Below, piece by piece: positions 51,060 to 61,650 of a DNA stretch of 64,000 bases. Source of the DNA: Endothia cerciana (lineage: Eukaryota; Ascomycota; Sordariomycetes; Diaporthales; Cryphonectriaceae); contig JALRMH010000082.1 of the NCBI GenBank assembly GCA_026119935.1, positions 21,647-85,646 on the forward strand. Reading direction: 5' to 3'. The position numbers and the translations under genes are program-made. How positions within the stretch are numbered: position 1 is the first letter of the stretch; each line of letters begins with the position of its first letter. The notes beneath the pieces were generated by a model. It did not search any database and was not told where the DNA came from. It was given only the letters and a program-made list of their open reading frames with translations.

Positions 51060-54000
51060 TTATGAACCTCAATAATAAATTGAAACATACAAAAAAAGTC
51101 ATACAACATCCACAAAATGTCAGTAAAGAATACCACCCTCAAATCCTAAATGATGGTTATCAGTTAAATGATAGGCAAATATTCTTCATAAAGCTACTGA
51201 TAAGAAAAGAGTACCAATGATAACGTGCACAAAATTATTAACAATAATTCACATTATTGATTAGACTATGTCATCATATTAGTGCTTATTAAAAGAAAAT
51301 ATTTTAATAATTAATATGAAAAGTTTAATGCCATTCTTTACTTTAATTCTACACTTTTTAATGAGTGCAAAAAACTATTCTACTATAGGAGGCATGCAGC
51401 AAACCCTATAAAAATTTTTTTATATTAAAGTACTTTATATTTATTAGCTAGTCGTTGAACCTTTATATACGTCATAAACGATATATACTTGGTAGCAAAT
51501 TATCATTAAGCGAATAACTTCGTAGATAATGACTTTTTTGCAATTTACTTTTTTATAAATAAAAATTATATAAATTTTTTTATTAATTTAAAACAAAAGT
51601 ATATCCTTTATGAGATTTACCAGAATTCAAACATTGTTTAATGGTATTCCTTGAAATATTAAGACTTTTAGCACATTCAATCATACTACTATAAATGTTT
51701 CTAGTGTTATTACTATCTATAACAAAAATATTAGTTGCTTCACTTACTAATTTATTAGTATTTCTAATATATCGTACTCCGGATCCTCTTATCTCATAAG
51801 GGCTATCAGATAAATAAAGTGCAGATAATAAATTATCGATATCTGAAACAGAAATACGTTTTTTATCTTTAAGCATATTTATATTAGTAGTTAATCTATA
51901 TTTGTTCATATGTAATTTTATTGCATCAAAAATAAGTTTACCTTCCAATGTAGTATGATAACCATTATAATAAATATCTACCAATTTCAATCATAATGAA
52001 AAATCTTTAGCTTTTAAAGTTTTTAATAAAACTTCTTTATCATTATCAAAGATAAGGGGTATCAAAATATCCCTAAGCTCATTAACTTTATTAATTTCTA
52101 ACACAATAGTAGGGTTACTATTAACTCTATACTCTCGCGGAGTTGTCAATAAAACATTACCAGTGTTAAAAAATTCTCTTATTTTATTATATAATTCTAA
52201 TTCCTTAATATGATTTTCCAATTTAAATCTAGGCACATATTTATTAGTTGAAAAGGTAGCCTCTGCATCTATAAACCCGGCTAATCAATACTTAGTTATA
52301 TTAATATTTTCTTTAATAGAACCTGGAATTCATTTACCTGACATCTTTTGCATTTCACTTTTATAACCTATTATAGCCAATTTACCTTCAACAGATAAAT
52401 GATTTTTATTATTAGTTAATAACACTGCATTTTTAAATAATTCGAAATGGTGATATTTTGAACTATTAAGATTTACATAATCAAAAATAGGTATTACAAC
52501 GTCTAGTAATGAGTTTATATCATTTACAAAATAATTCGCTCTATCTTTAGATTTAGAAATATGTCCACATTTGAGAGTATTCTTAATATATTCTAATACC
52601 TCTATTTCATCCTTATGAAGACCAATCTGAAATGTAAATTGAACAGATTTATAACTAGTATCCTTTAAGTCTGTTAATCTAATATGGAAATTTCCCTCCC
52701 CGTCTGTAAATCCTACAAATCATTCTAAAAATTTTCTATCTAAATAATAAGAATTAACTTCAGATGAAGCGAAGCCCTCCGGACGAAGTCGATAAATATT
52801 TAATTTGTTGTTTATATCCGTGTTACTAACTAAATTGCTATAGTTTTTATTATTTATTTTTTTAATATTATATAAAATTTTATTAGGGCTGCTACTCAAC
52901 CCGTGAAAACCAGTACCGAAGAAAAAACATGTACCAAAAGCACCATCACTAATTGTAAATGATGATACACTGTATTCTAAACCTTGGACAATTATGTTAG
53001 TATAAAGTTTCTAACTTTATTTCAATAATTTTCATTATTGTTCAGACTATATAATATATACAAAATTATATGTATTTATATACTAAAGTATTTAAGTAAA
53101 TAAGATAAAATAAACATCCGGACTGGTGACCAGTACCTTGAGTTTGATAAAAAAAGCCTTCACGTGATATACTTGCTAATAATTTATAACCACACTATCA
53201 CTTACGCTAAAAAAAAGTAGCAACTAATAAGCGTAAAAATTTATTATCCTATTAACGAGTCGTTGAACCCTCCTATTAAAAATTTTTTTTGTAATATTTT
53301 AAAAAGGATTGGCTGCATATTGTCTTGCTATTATATTAATTAACACTTTACACTTAAAAATAAGTATATTAGCATAACTAATAGCGCCGGCTTCGCAGCA
53401 AACATACAAGATTTTCATGCAATTAACTTTATTTATTTGCTTAATTTCTGACATAAATTATTAACTTATTAAATAATTCTAAGCATAAATTTAAGCAAAG
53501 GCCTAACCAATATACTTTTTTTTCCCTCCTTTCATCACTACGTTCGATGAAAGGGGGTCGCGGAGCGAAGATGTCGAACTTGCGCCTGAAATCCAACTCA
53601 TAATTATTATATGTTCTCCCTCATGCTATTCATACCAGATTTTAATGAATTTATATTCTTAAGGCCTTCGAGAGTTAAATGACCTTTAGCTTCCACAATC
53701 TTAGCAACCTTCACAAAATCACAGTAATCCATATACTTTATTCCTTGTAAGGGATAACTTAGAAAAAAAGGAATTATCTTTTCTTTAATATCACTAAATT
53801 TAGATATAGCAAAATTAACTTCATCTGGTCTGGTTGAAGCTCTCTCAATCCTTCCACACCCTAGGTAGTCAATGAATTTAGTTAATAAAACCTCATCTCT
53901 TACATGTTGAGATATAGAAAAAACCAAGCTAACGCTAAAACCAGTAGAATAATTTTTATTTTTGATAGATTTCACATAAAAAGAACCCTCTCCATCAACA

Positions 54001-57000
54001 AAACCTGAAAATCAGTTAGGATTAGATATACCTTCAAAACTAACTATTGGACGGGGAACAGCTAGGACGTTTGGAAAGTGGATTTTTAATGTGTCAGATA
54101 ATCCTTTATTCATAGACGCTTTAAGACTAATAATATTTTTAATACCTTCAATACTAGAACGTGCTTTGCAATTAAATAATAGGTTTACAGCTTGTTTAAA
54201 TAGAAGATAATCTCCCCTCTTTTGAGTTAGCAAAGGATATTTATCAAAATGAGGTAGAATGACATTAGTAATAGCACGTGCCGATTGAACACTATAGACA
54301 GCCATATTTCTGGTTGCACGTACACTAACTGTACCTATACCAAAAAAAGCATGTATTTTTCTCAATAATATAAGGTCTCGACTATGTAATTCTATTTTAA
54401 ATTCTGGAGTAATATTTCATCCTGACTGTGTAGTTGTACTTTTTTTAGACACTTTAAGACTAAATGTTGATTCTGCATCCGCAAACCCCGTTACTCAGTA
54501 AGGGGAAAGCTCCGGTTCTTTTATATTAATATCCTTCACTGCGGTAGTATAATGTCTTTTAGTGTACCGCGGCTTCATCGCAGCGGAGAAAGCTTTTAAA
54601 GTAGAACGAAACCCCGGACGAGTTTCAGCCAACACAGCGGGCGAACTATAATAATTATTTACGGATCTTTTCGTAAAGCCAACATTGAAAAAAAGCATAC
54701 AAATAATTTTTAAGCCTGTGAATATTACAGCTAATAATACTGTTGCTACTGAACCATATAATGCACCAGTTCTATCTCCTTGTATTAAAGAATGAACTAA
54801 GATCATAGCGACCCGTAGGTCGTTTACGTCTCTTTCCCAAACCCAGCGGGACACTTTCGCGTCACTAGGCTTTCCATGAACTTCCGTTATCTATTTGATT
54901 GATCTAGGTATCTTTCTCCCTCTACATTTGATATCCACTTAACCGTGATGTTTCTGCATATGACACTTCCTACATAGGGGAATCTGTTTTCTCCGTCTGC
55001 TGGCCATAAGCTTGTCCACCAACGATAGTTTTGGGTTTAGATCCTTTAAGTGCCTGACGTGGTGCATCTCAACACGATAGTCTGAACCACAGACGCTACA
55101 TACCATACCATCTAGAGTAGCGATTGACTTAGATCCGTATAAAGATTTGATGATAGGGCTACTATTAGTCAAAAATTTCATCGTTAACTTGTAACTTGGG
55201 TTCAAGAAACCGATTTCTTTAGGACCTTTCTTGCCTTTAACATTCGCAGGGCAACTTAATTGGGGACCATATTTATCGAAAACTTTCGACTCAGTACCCA
55301 GAGAGTACTTAGCTGCTAGCAATTTGGCACAAGAGGATTTTAGGATAAAAGTTAAAGAGCTCACTAATCTTCCATAATTATACGTAAATTTATAGTAGTT
55401 AAGGTATCCCCGAAGCACTGAGTTATATAAATGAATAATCTGTCTATCTTCTAGGCTCATCCATACGAACTTAGGGGCAGATACATTCTTAGCCATAAAT
55501 TCCGTGTCATGTAACTTAGCTATGATCCTTGGTAAAGGGGCAACAAGTCTTAATTTTCTCGAATTTATCTGGAGGATAGATGTATCTGATTTTCTGGAGA
55601 AAGTAGTTTCTCTAGCTCTGAATATTCTTGTACCTAGGAAAGTAAAACTAGATGAATTAAGATTAGTAATTTTCGTCTTGGTCTTGCTAAGAGTAAGTCC
55701 CATTGTGGCCAATTTATCAACGATCTTATGGAGAATGTCCTTGGCTTCCCCTAGGGTCCCTTTTACACCTACTATCCAATCGTCAGCGTATCTTACGTAG
55801 GATAGTTTCTTAAAGGCGGGATCTGCTAAGTTTGCCCATGGATGCTTTCTGTTGTCAATCGCAAGTTTCTTTACTAATTCCATATCCCCTCGCTTCTTCG
55901 CTCTATATATACGACTGTGCATAGTATTTGCGAATGTAGATGGTCTGGACTTGGACCCCTTGTTGAAGTCCATAGCCAGCTCATCCACAAACTTATCTAG
56001 CTGAGACATATAAATATTAGCTAAAATCGGGCTGATAATGGATCCTTGAGGAGTTCCTGCTATATTGTTGTGGTATCTTCGGAATTCAAAGTATCCTGCT
56101 CTTAGGCTTTTCCATATAAGTCTTGTAAATTTTCTGTCCTCAATCTTATCTTCTATTAGTTTCATTAGCTTATGATGGTCAATACTGTCAAAGCACTTCG
56201 CAATGTCTCCTTCGATAACCCAAACCGTCGGCTGGAACTGTTCTTTGATTTCTTTCAGAGCGGTGTGACAGCTTCTTAAGGGTCTGAAACCATGACTGTG
56301 CGAGGAGAAAGTGGGTTCGAATATAGCTTCTAAAATCATTCTCATTGCCTCTTGCACTAGCTTGTCCCAGGGAGACGCAACAGTCAGTGGTCTCGTACCC
56401 CTAGACTTCTTTGGTATTTGGACCCTTCTACCTGGATGGAAATCGAACTTCTCTGATTTAAGTTTTTGCGCTAAGCTCAGAAATACTTCTTCCGACATAC
56501 CTTCTAGTGTTTCGGGGTTAACACCTGGAGTCATTTGGCCTGGTTTGCTCTTAAATTTGTCGTACGATACCCTTAAAAGGTCGGTATTGCATACCAACTT
56601 GTACAAGCTTCTGTCGATCGGTGTGTTGGGATTGGAACTAGATCTCTCAAATAGATCTTCAAGTTTCTTAATTATATTCGCCTCGGGGGCAGTATCACGT
56701 CCTGTGCTATAATACCGAAAGCTTGAAGCGGTGCTCACTGTAACTCTTCCCCTATTTCGAATAGCGTTACCTATACCGTATATAATGGGTACTATAGTTA
56801 CTCTGTTACCATAGGAATTACTTCCCGTAGGCAATCCGGAGGTAGTCGTCAACACTCGAACACTTTCTTTAGGTTGCCCACTCTTATCCTTGAACCCATT
56901 TCTTATGGGTCTTGTGCAGTTCCTTCAGCTACGATTGCCACCATTCAACATTCGTAGGAGTGCAGATATCTCCAAGAGACATCTCCCTGAGCTCGGGGAC

Positions 57001-60000
57001 AATGGATAATAGGCTTCAGGCAGTATAGCTTTAACCATGGAAAGAACATCTAACTGGGATGCTATGTTCAGCAGAGGGTTTTCCCCACTACTTAACCCAG
57101 TAGCTGTGAACATGTCTGAAGAATGTACGTCTTTAGAAGACACGGTGTTTGGACCCCGACCGCGCACATGGTGAGCTCATGTCACCGTTGCTCCACTTGA
57201 CAGTAAAATTACTGTGTTTAATAAAGGTAGTTCAAAAGGGTTTACTGGTTCAATACCAATAGGTGGTCATTGAGCTCCCAACTCGACTGTGGGTGTTAAA
57301 GCGCTCGATTTTTAAACAAGTATAACAATTAACGCATAATATCTGAGCGGTGAGAATATCCCCACCCCTCTAAAGCAGATCAAACCGCAATGGGAGATCT
57401 TCCCCTCAATAAATTATACAAGCACACTTAGTAGGGAGATCTACAAAATGAGTTTAACCAGACGGCTTGCTTAATGTAGAAAAAGTATAACCACGCTCTG
57501 GTTTGGAATCTGGATAAAATTTATAGGGGTCGACCTAAAGAAGCGCTGAGGAAGAATGATAGCGACGCGAGAGGTTAGAGAATTGTTTAGCTGAGAACTA
57601 TCTGTCTTTTATTAAAAATACTAATTTACCATTAAAATCAAAACGAGTTTGATTTTTTAGCCTTTTCTGAATTCCACTTTTGGATAACCCTAACCCCTCT
57701 GCGCAAGATGTTAAAGTAGGCCAGGTATTAAGAACTGAATTATTTTCATCTAACAATTGAATACTTAGAGATTTAGTGTTGTTATAATAATATTTACCTG
57801 AAGATTTAATGTAAATTTTTCCATCTTTATCTTCAAAATTTGATGGCCTGCTAAGCAATTCATATATTTTAGATAATAAAAGCTCTCTATCTGGTAAGGT
57901 ACCCACTACATTAGTTGATAATCTTCTACTATTCATTTGTTTTAAAGTTAATTCTATTAATTCTAAACCCTCAGCCGTGTAGTGAAACCCTTTCTCTTTC
58001 AAAAGAATCATATTTTTTCAATCTTGATAATCTAATTCCTTCTTTGTATGGAATATAAGACTATCAAAAAATGGTAATAATGTATTTTTAATAAAATCCA
58101 AATTTTGCACACTTAAATCATATTTTTCATTTACTTTAACTATTTTTTTATTGGTTGATGAATACAAACCTACGTAATTACGTTGAAGCTCTTCTCCTTC
58201 TTTACCTTTAAGATCTACAGTTATGGTTTGGTCAAACATCGTATTCAACAATGAACCTGGTAAACTATTAATATAATTTTTAATTGCAAGTAATAAAGCT
58301 AAATCCATAGCCGATTGACTTATCTGAAACCTAAAACTAAGCTTTAGGTGTGAATTTGCGGTTTTCGCAAATTCAATATTAAAACTCCCGTCTCCTTCTA
58401 TAAAACCTAGCAATCAGTTCGGTGTGATATGAAATTTTCGGTTAGGTCAAGAAAAATCACTTCTATTTGTATTAATTGAATTTCTTATATCCTCTATTTG
58501 TACCCTTAACTGATTTTTATCTTTTATTTCCGACGTATATAACTCAAAAGCTTGTTTAAAAGCCAATAAGTTTAATTGTTTATAAGAGTTAAGAGGAGTT
58601 TTAGAAAAGATTTCAATTATTACTTTAACTTCATCGAAACGTCTAACTACAAATTCCGCAACATTCGGTTTAATAAATACTGTACCTATTTGCAAGGTTT
58701 TTTGAATGTGTTTTAATACTTCAAGATCATCAATATGCAACCCTATTCCAAATACAAATGTATAAGCATTTCTGTTGGATGTAATAGAAAAGTATCCCTC
58801 AGCGTCTACAAACCCCCTAAATCATTCTCTAAAATCCTCAACTTTTTTAGCCTCCATTTCTTCTCTTTCTTCAGAAGATAACAAAATAGTAGCTAATTTA
58901 TCTTTTTCTGCCTGACTAAGATCTTGCATTAAATGTTTTACTGCTTTTATTCCTTTTGGTAGATATTCTACTGTAGGAGTTAAAGCGCTCGTTGTATATT
59001 ACTTTAATTTAATAAAAACTTATTATATTATATTTTGTTTAAAGTATAGGTTCTTTTTTTGTTCACATTAGATTTAATTTCTTTAATTTTATTTAATCCA
59101 CTTAATTCTAAATGATCTTTATTTTTCATAATAGATACTACCTTCTTGAAATCTTCAAAATCATGACGTTTTATACCATGAAGTTTACAGTTATCAAATA
59201 AGGGTATAATTTTTAACGATAGATCCCCCAAAGAGGATCCCCCCGCCCTGGGTGGATCTGATAATTTTTCTACAAAATATTCCCCATATTCTTTGTTTGA
59301 ACGTGGATGGTATTTACCGCACCCTAGTATTGGGATAAATGATCTCAATAATTCTTCATCTCGAAGATGCTGAGTTAATACAAAACGTAGTGAAACTGAT
59401 TCCTTTAATCTTGAATTAACAGAATTTCTAATAACAATAAAAAAGCAACCCTCCGCATCAGTAAAACCTGCAAATCAATTTAAATCCGGTATTAAACTAG
59501 GGTATTTAAAACTCGGTCTTAAAACAGGAGTAAGATCAGGGAAAGCCTGATTTAACTCTTCAGTTAAACCTAAGTTAATACTAGCCTTTAAGGCTAATAT
59601 ATTTTTTAAGCCCTCCATATTTAAATGTTCCCCCTGTTTCATTAAATGAACTGCTTGTTTAAAAAGCAAGAAATCTGCATGTTTTTTAGTTATTAGAGGA
59701 TATCTATCGAAATGTGAAATAATTAATTCTAATTCCTTAACACTAGAAACACGATATTGAAAAGAGTTTTTTCCTTGTTTAGTTACACTACCCACCCCAA
59801 AATAATTTTGAATCAAATTTAATAAAGGTAAATCTCTTTCATGTAAACCAATAGAAAATGTTGCTTTTACTTTATAATTAGTTTTATATTTAGAATTAGG
59901 ATTAACAGTTATTATAAATGAACCTTCACCATCCACAAAACCTGTAACATAATAAGGATTTAATTTAGATACCAACTGATCATTAGTTGTAGTAGATAAT

Positions 60001-60708
60001 TTACAAATATGACCCGTTAATGGTAAATACTTTATCTTTATCGCACTAAGTTTTTCCGGTTAACAATTTAATTTAAATTATAATATTAATATTTTAATTT
60101 AAAACTGGATTTCCCCGCGTCTTAGAGTACACCTTATTATTATATTCAATATAATAAAAGAACCATCTACTCGTTGCTCTTTTACAGTAATATAGCGACT
60201 AAATCACCATATTACTGATTTAGATCCGCGATTACCCATTTCAGTTATCTTCCTCTTTAGTAATATTACCAAACCCTGAGTCATTAATCAGGCCGGTTAT
60301 AAAGTTTCCTTTATAACTTTGGTTACTAAAGCTTTAGGGCTTCCCCGGAGTTTGGCTCTTATTCACAAATTGCTTATGAAAGAACGCTCAAAAGATCGCC
60401 ACAAAGAATAAAGCCTCTGATACTATAAATAGTATAACACCTAAATTCAGTCCTTTTTGGACTGCGAGGGTATGATCACCTAAATAAGTAGCTTCTGATA
60501 TAATATCTCTAAATCAAAATGACATAGCTGAAACAACTAATAGTAGAGCTATGTAAAAGAAATAGTAACTATTGCTAAAATTATGCATTGATAATGCAGC
60601 ACTAGTTGTTAAATTTAATAAACAAATACTTGTAAATAAAGGTCAAGGAGATGGACTTACTAAATGAAAGGGATGATCTTGAAAGTTACTTCTTATTAAG
60701 TTTGTCAT
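51060..60708 (-). CDS. cox3: Cytochrome c oxidase subunit 3, five coding exons
   Basis: A core membrane subunit of respiratory complex IV, with about seven helices. Exons: 60376-60708 (MTNLIRSNFQDHPFHLV to FFVAIFWAFFH), 57168-57305 (SALTPTVELGAQWPP to TVTWAHH), 54713-54791 (SLIQGDRTGALYG to IFTG), 52899-52988 (FQGLEYSVSSFTISDG to GTGFHG) and 51060-51229 (LHVIIGTLFLS to VSIYYWGS). They total 810 nt, i.e. 270 codons including the stop, which is the usual fungal length. Group I exon ends are T and intron ends G; the group II intron has GTGCG at its 5' end. All Trp codons are TGA. A partial duplicate of exon 2 lies at 58960-58989. Confidence 0.95.
51583..52898 (-). CDS. LAGLIDADG endonuclease with NUMOD1 in last cox3 intron
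   Basis: The ORF is in frame with cox3 exon 4 to the stop at 51583, about 438 residues. Motif 1 is WFVGFTDGEGNF and motif 2 is YWLAGFIDAEATF. IGLHKDEIEVLEYIK and NHLSVEGK occur in domain 1, TTLEGKLIF in domain 2, with a NUMOD1 tail (IFVIDSNNTRNIYSS). A short GC-rich in-frame insert (RLRPEGFAS) precedes motif 1. The frame is open under code 4. The host intron core has R (GGTTCAACGACTAG) near 51451 and S (GACATAGTCTAATC) near 51262, so the ORF precedes the core. Confidence 0.88.
53607..54712 (-). CDS. LAGLIDADG endonuclease in third cox3 group I intron
   Basis: In frame with exon 3 of cox3, about 367 residues under code 4. After a linker of about 70 residues comes motif 1, YWVTGFADAESTF. Motif 2 is WFSGFVDGEGSF. 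HFDKYPLLTQKRGDYLLF occurs in domain 1, IIPFFLSYPL and GHLTLEGL in domain 2, ending MNSMRENI at 53607. The host core has R (GGTTCAACGACTCG) near 53262 and S (ATATAGTCTGAAC) near 53045, followed by exon 4 at 52988. A repeated GC block with GTCGCGGAGCGAAGA is at 53540-53575. Confidence 0.88.
54792..57167 (-). other. cox3 group II intron
   Basis: The 5' splice site is CAT|GTGCGCGG and the 3' end is TTCAT|TCTTTAATAC. A domain V-like hairpin lies near 54838-54876 (CCTAGTGACGCGAAAGTGTC then CCGCTGGG), with domain VI after it. The splice restores the conserved AHHSLIQG of cox3. It carries an intact reverse-transcriptase ORF. Confidence 0.85.
54939..57167 (-). CDS. Group II intron reverse transcriptase/maturase/HNH endonuclease, intact
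   Basis: Open under code 4 from cox3 exon 2 to a stop at 54939, about 742 residues. The N-terminus (VRGRGPNTVSSKDVHSS) is read directly from the intron start. RT blocks: GQMTPGVNPETL, VQIPKKSRGTRPLTV, SHGFRPLRSCHTAL, VIEGDIAKCFDSIDHH, AGTPQGSIISPILANIY, catalytic YVRYADDWIVGV, LTLSKTKTKI and FTFLGTRIF. A maturase X region with RGYLNYYKFTYNYGRL follows, then an HNH end with CSVCGSDYRVEMHHVRHLKD and CRKCHMQKHHG. Inside the RT almost all Trp are TGG, unlike cox3. It probably assists splicing and retrohoming of its intron. Confidence 0.93.
57598..58989 (-). CDS. LAGLIDADG endonuclease with NUMOD1, fused to a duplicate cox3 exon start
   Basis: The frame opens on SALTPTVE, a copy of the start of cox3 exon 2. 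It continues without a stop for 463 residues to 57598. Motif 1 is WFRGFVDAEGYF and motif 2 is LLGFIEGDGSF. LHIDDLEVLKHIQK occurs in domain 1 and GFHYTAEGLELI in domain 2. A NUMOD1-like end has VLNTWPTLTSCAEGLG. The true exon 2 follows at 57305. The sequence 57306-57597 behind the ORF would have to hold its core, but I do not see clear P-Q-R-S elements there. Confidence 0.85.
59028..59975 (-). CDS. LAGLIDADG endonuclease in first cox3 intron
   Basis: A 315-residue ORF under code 4. Motif 1 is YYVTGFVDGEGSF and motif 2 is WFAGFTDAEGCF. HFDRYPLITKKHADFLLF and EHLNMEGL occur in domain 1, IIPLFDNCKLHG and DHLELSGL in domain 2. A 33-bp GC insertion at 59223-59255 is in frame and adds 11 residues (PPRAGGSSLGD) inside domain 2. 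It is flanked by AGATC and GGATCT. The frame is also open upstream of the chosen TTG start. The ORF follows the core at 60115-60360. Confidence 0.85.
60115..60360 (-). other. Group I intron core of first cox3 intron
   Basis: P (CAAACTCCGGGGAAGCCC), Q (GGGTAATCGCGGATC), R (AGCAACGAGTAGATGG) and S (AAGGTGTACTCTAAG) occur in order. It is almost identical to the cores of five rnl introns, so this subtype has spread between genes. The 5' splice site is FFH, TTTCAT|AAGC, at 60376. Confidence 0.8.
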
Positions 60709-60724
60709 CTTCTTGATAGTAAAT

Positions 60725-60750
60725 ACAGTTAGTTTGATTTATAGTTATCT
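60725..60750 (-). promoter_or_regulatory. cox3 leader segment shared with a freestanding endonuclease gene
   Basis: AGATAACTATAAATCAAACT and the next six bases are identical at 60725-60750, 17 bases before the cox3 ATG, and at 48628-48653, 20 bases before the endonuclease ATG at 48608. It may be a translation leader or processing site. Confidence 0.5.
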
Positions 60751-60837
60751 TGGCATTTTTACTACCAAGCCAAATAAAGAAAAGGAAGTAAAAGCGATAA
60801 TCGTTTGTTTACTCGTTTTTACAACTAAACTATCATT

Positions 60838-60908
60838 AGCCTCTAAGATGAATCGAACATCTATCCCGATATTAACAGTATCATGCTCTACCGTTGAGCT
60901 ATAGGGGC
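60838..60908 (-). tRNA. trnN(guu): tRNA-Asn(GUU)
   Basis: Acceptor GCCCCTA/TAGAGGC with one mismatch, D-arm AGCTC...GAGC, anticodon arm GATA-CTGTTAA-TATC (anticodon GTT) and T-arm GATG-TTCGATT-CATC. It lies just upstream of cox3, its usual place. Confidence 0.88.
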
Positions 60909-61126
60909 TGCTGGGTGGGATAACTGTGAAAATAAGGGGGGGGGGTTAACTAACACCCTCCCCTATTTTACTACACCACAAATTACCTAGGGTCTTAGGA
61001 ACCCCTAACGAGTTTGTCTGCTGCGGCTTACTTACGTAACAAGCGCACGCCTGGACTCTTCACCCTCCTCCCCCACTCAACTACCTAGCGGTCCCACAAG
61101 ATTGGGCAAACCTTTAATGATCTTCC

Positions 61127-61166
61127 GTCCCCCCCCCCCCCGCAAGCCTGCGGGGGGGGCGGAAGG
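61127..61166. repeat. Short GC hairpin with CTTCC/GGAAG ends
   Basis: The element is ATCTTCCGTCCC, a C-run, GCAAGCCTGC, a G-run and CGGAAGG. It is a shortened version of the 50907-50982 element. The surrounding 60910-61480 has no gene I can see. Confidence 0.65.
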
Positions 61167-61482
61167 TCGTATCAAAAAAAGAAAAAAAAAATTATTAAAA
61201 ATAATTTATCTCTCGTATCGTTTCGTATATACGCGTAAAAGTATGCCCATCTTTCAATAATTTATCTTAGCCCCCTCTTTTCTAAATACTACGCGTCAAG
61301 TTATGCATTATCCCTACGTAACCTACGACACCTAAATAAAGAATTAATAAACAGATATGGGAGGGCGCAAGCTCGCTATTTATATAAATACTTTTTTAGA
61401 GCCAAACACTACCGTACCAACACCCCCGGGGGCTACCACTTTTTTGGCTGCATAGTTAGCCATCAGCTAAAATATCGCAAGC

Positions 61483-61565
61483 TAGGAAACAAGAGATTCG
61501 AACTCTTAAAAGCATTAGCTACTGAGTTTACAGCTCAGCCCTTCTTACCATAAAGGGAGTTTCCT
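61483..61565 (-). tRNA. trnY(gua): tRNA-Tyr(GUA)
   Basis: Class II tRNA of 83 nt. Acceptor AGGAAAC/GTTTCCT, anticodon arm TGAG-CTGTAAA-CTCA (anticodon GTA), a short variable arm GCTAATGC, T-arm AAGAG-TTCGAAT-CTCTT and discriminator A. Confidence 0.93.
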
Positions 61566-61650
61566 GTTAAGTGGAAGTGCCATTCAATTTACCCTGTTGT
61601 AACCAGAATAAATAAACACAACACAACACCTCCCCAATAAAGAGCTAGCC

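Noticed and set aside
55504..56712. Plus-strand open frames opposite the reverse transcriptase
   Set aside because: They are antisense shadows of the RT ORF with no recognisable domains, and all supported genes are on the minus strand.
58960..58989. SALTPTVE copy as an extra cox3 coding exon
   Set aside because: Including it disrupts the cox3 frame or duplicates residues, while the other five exons alone give the exact expected 270 codons.
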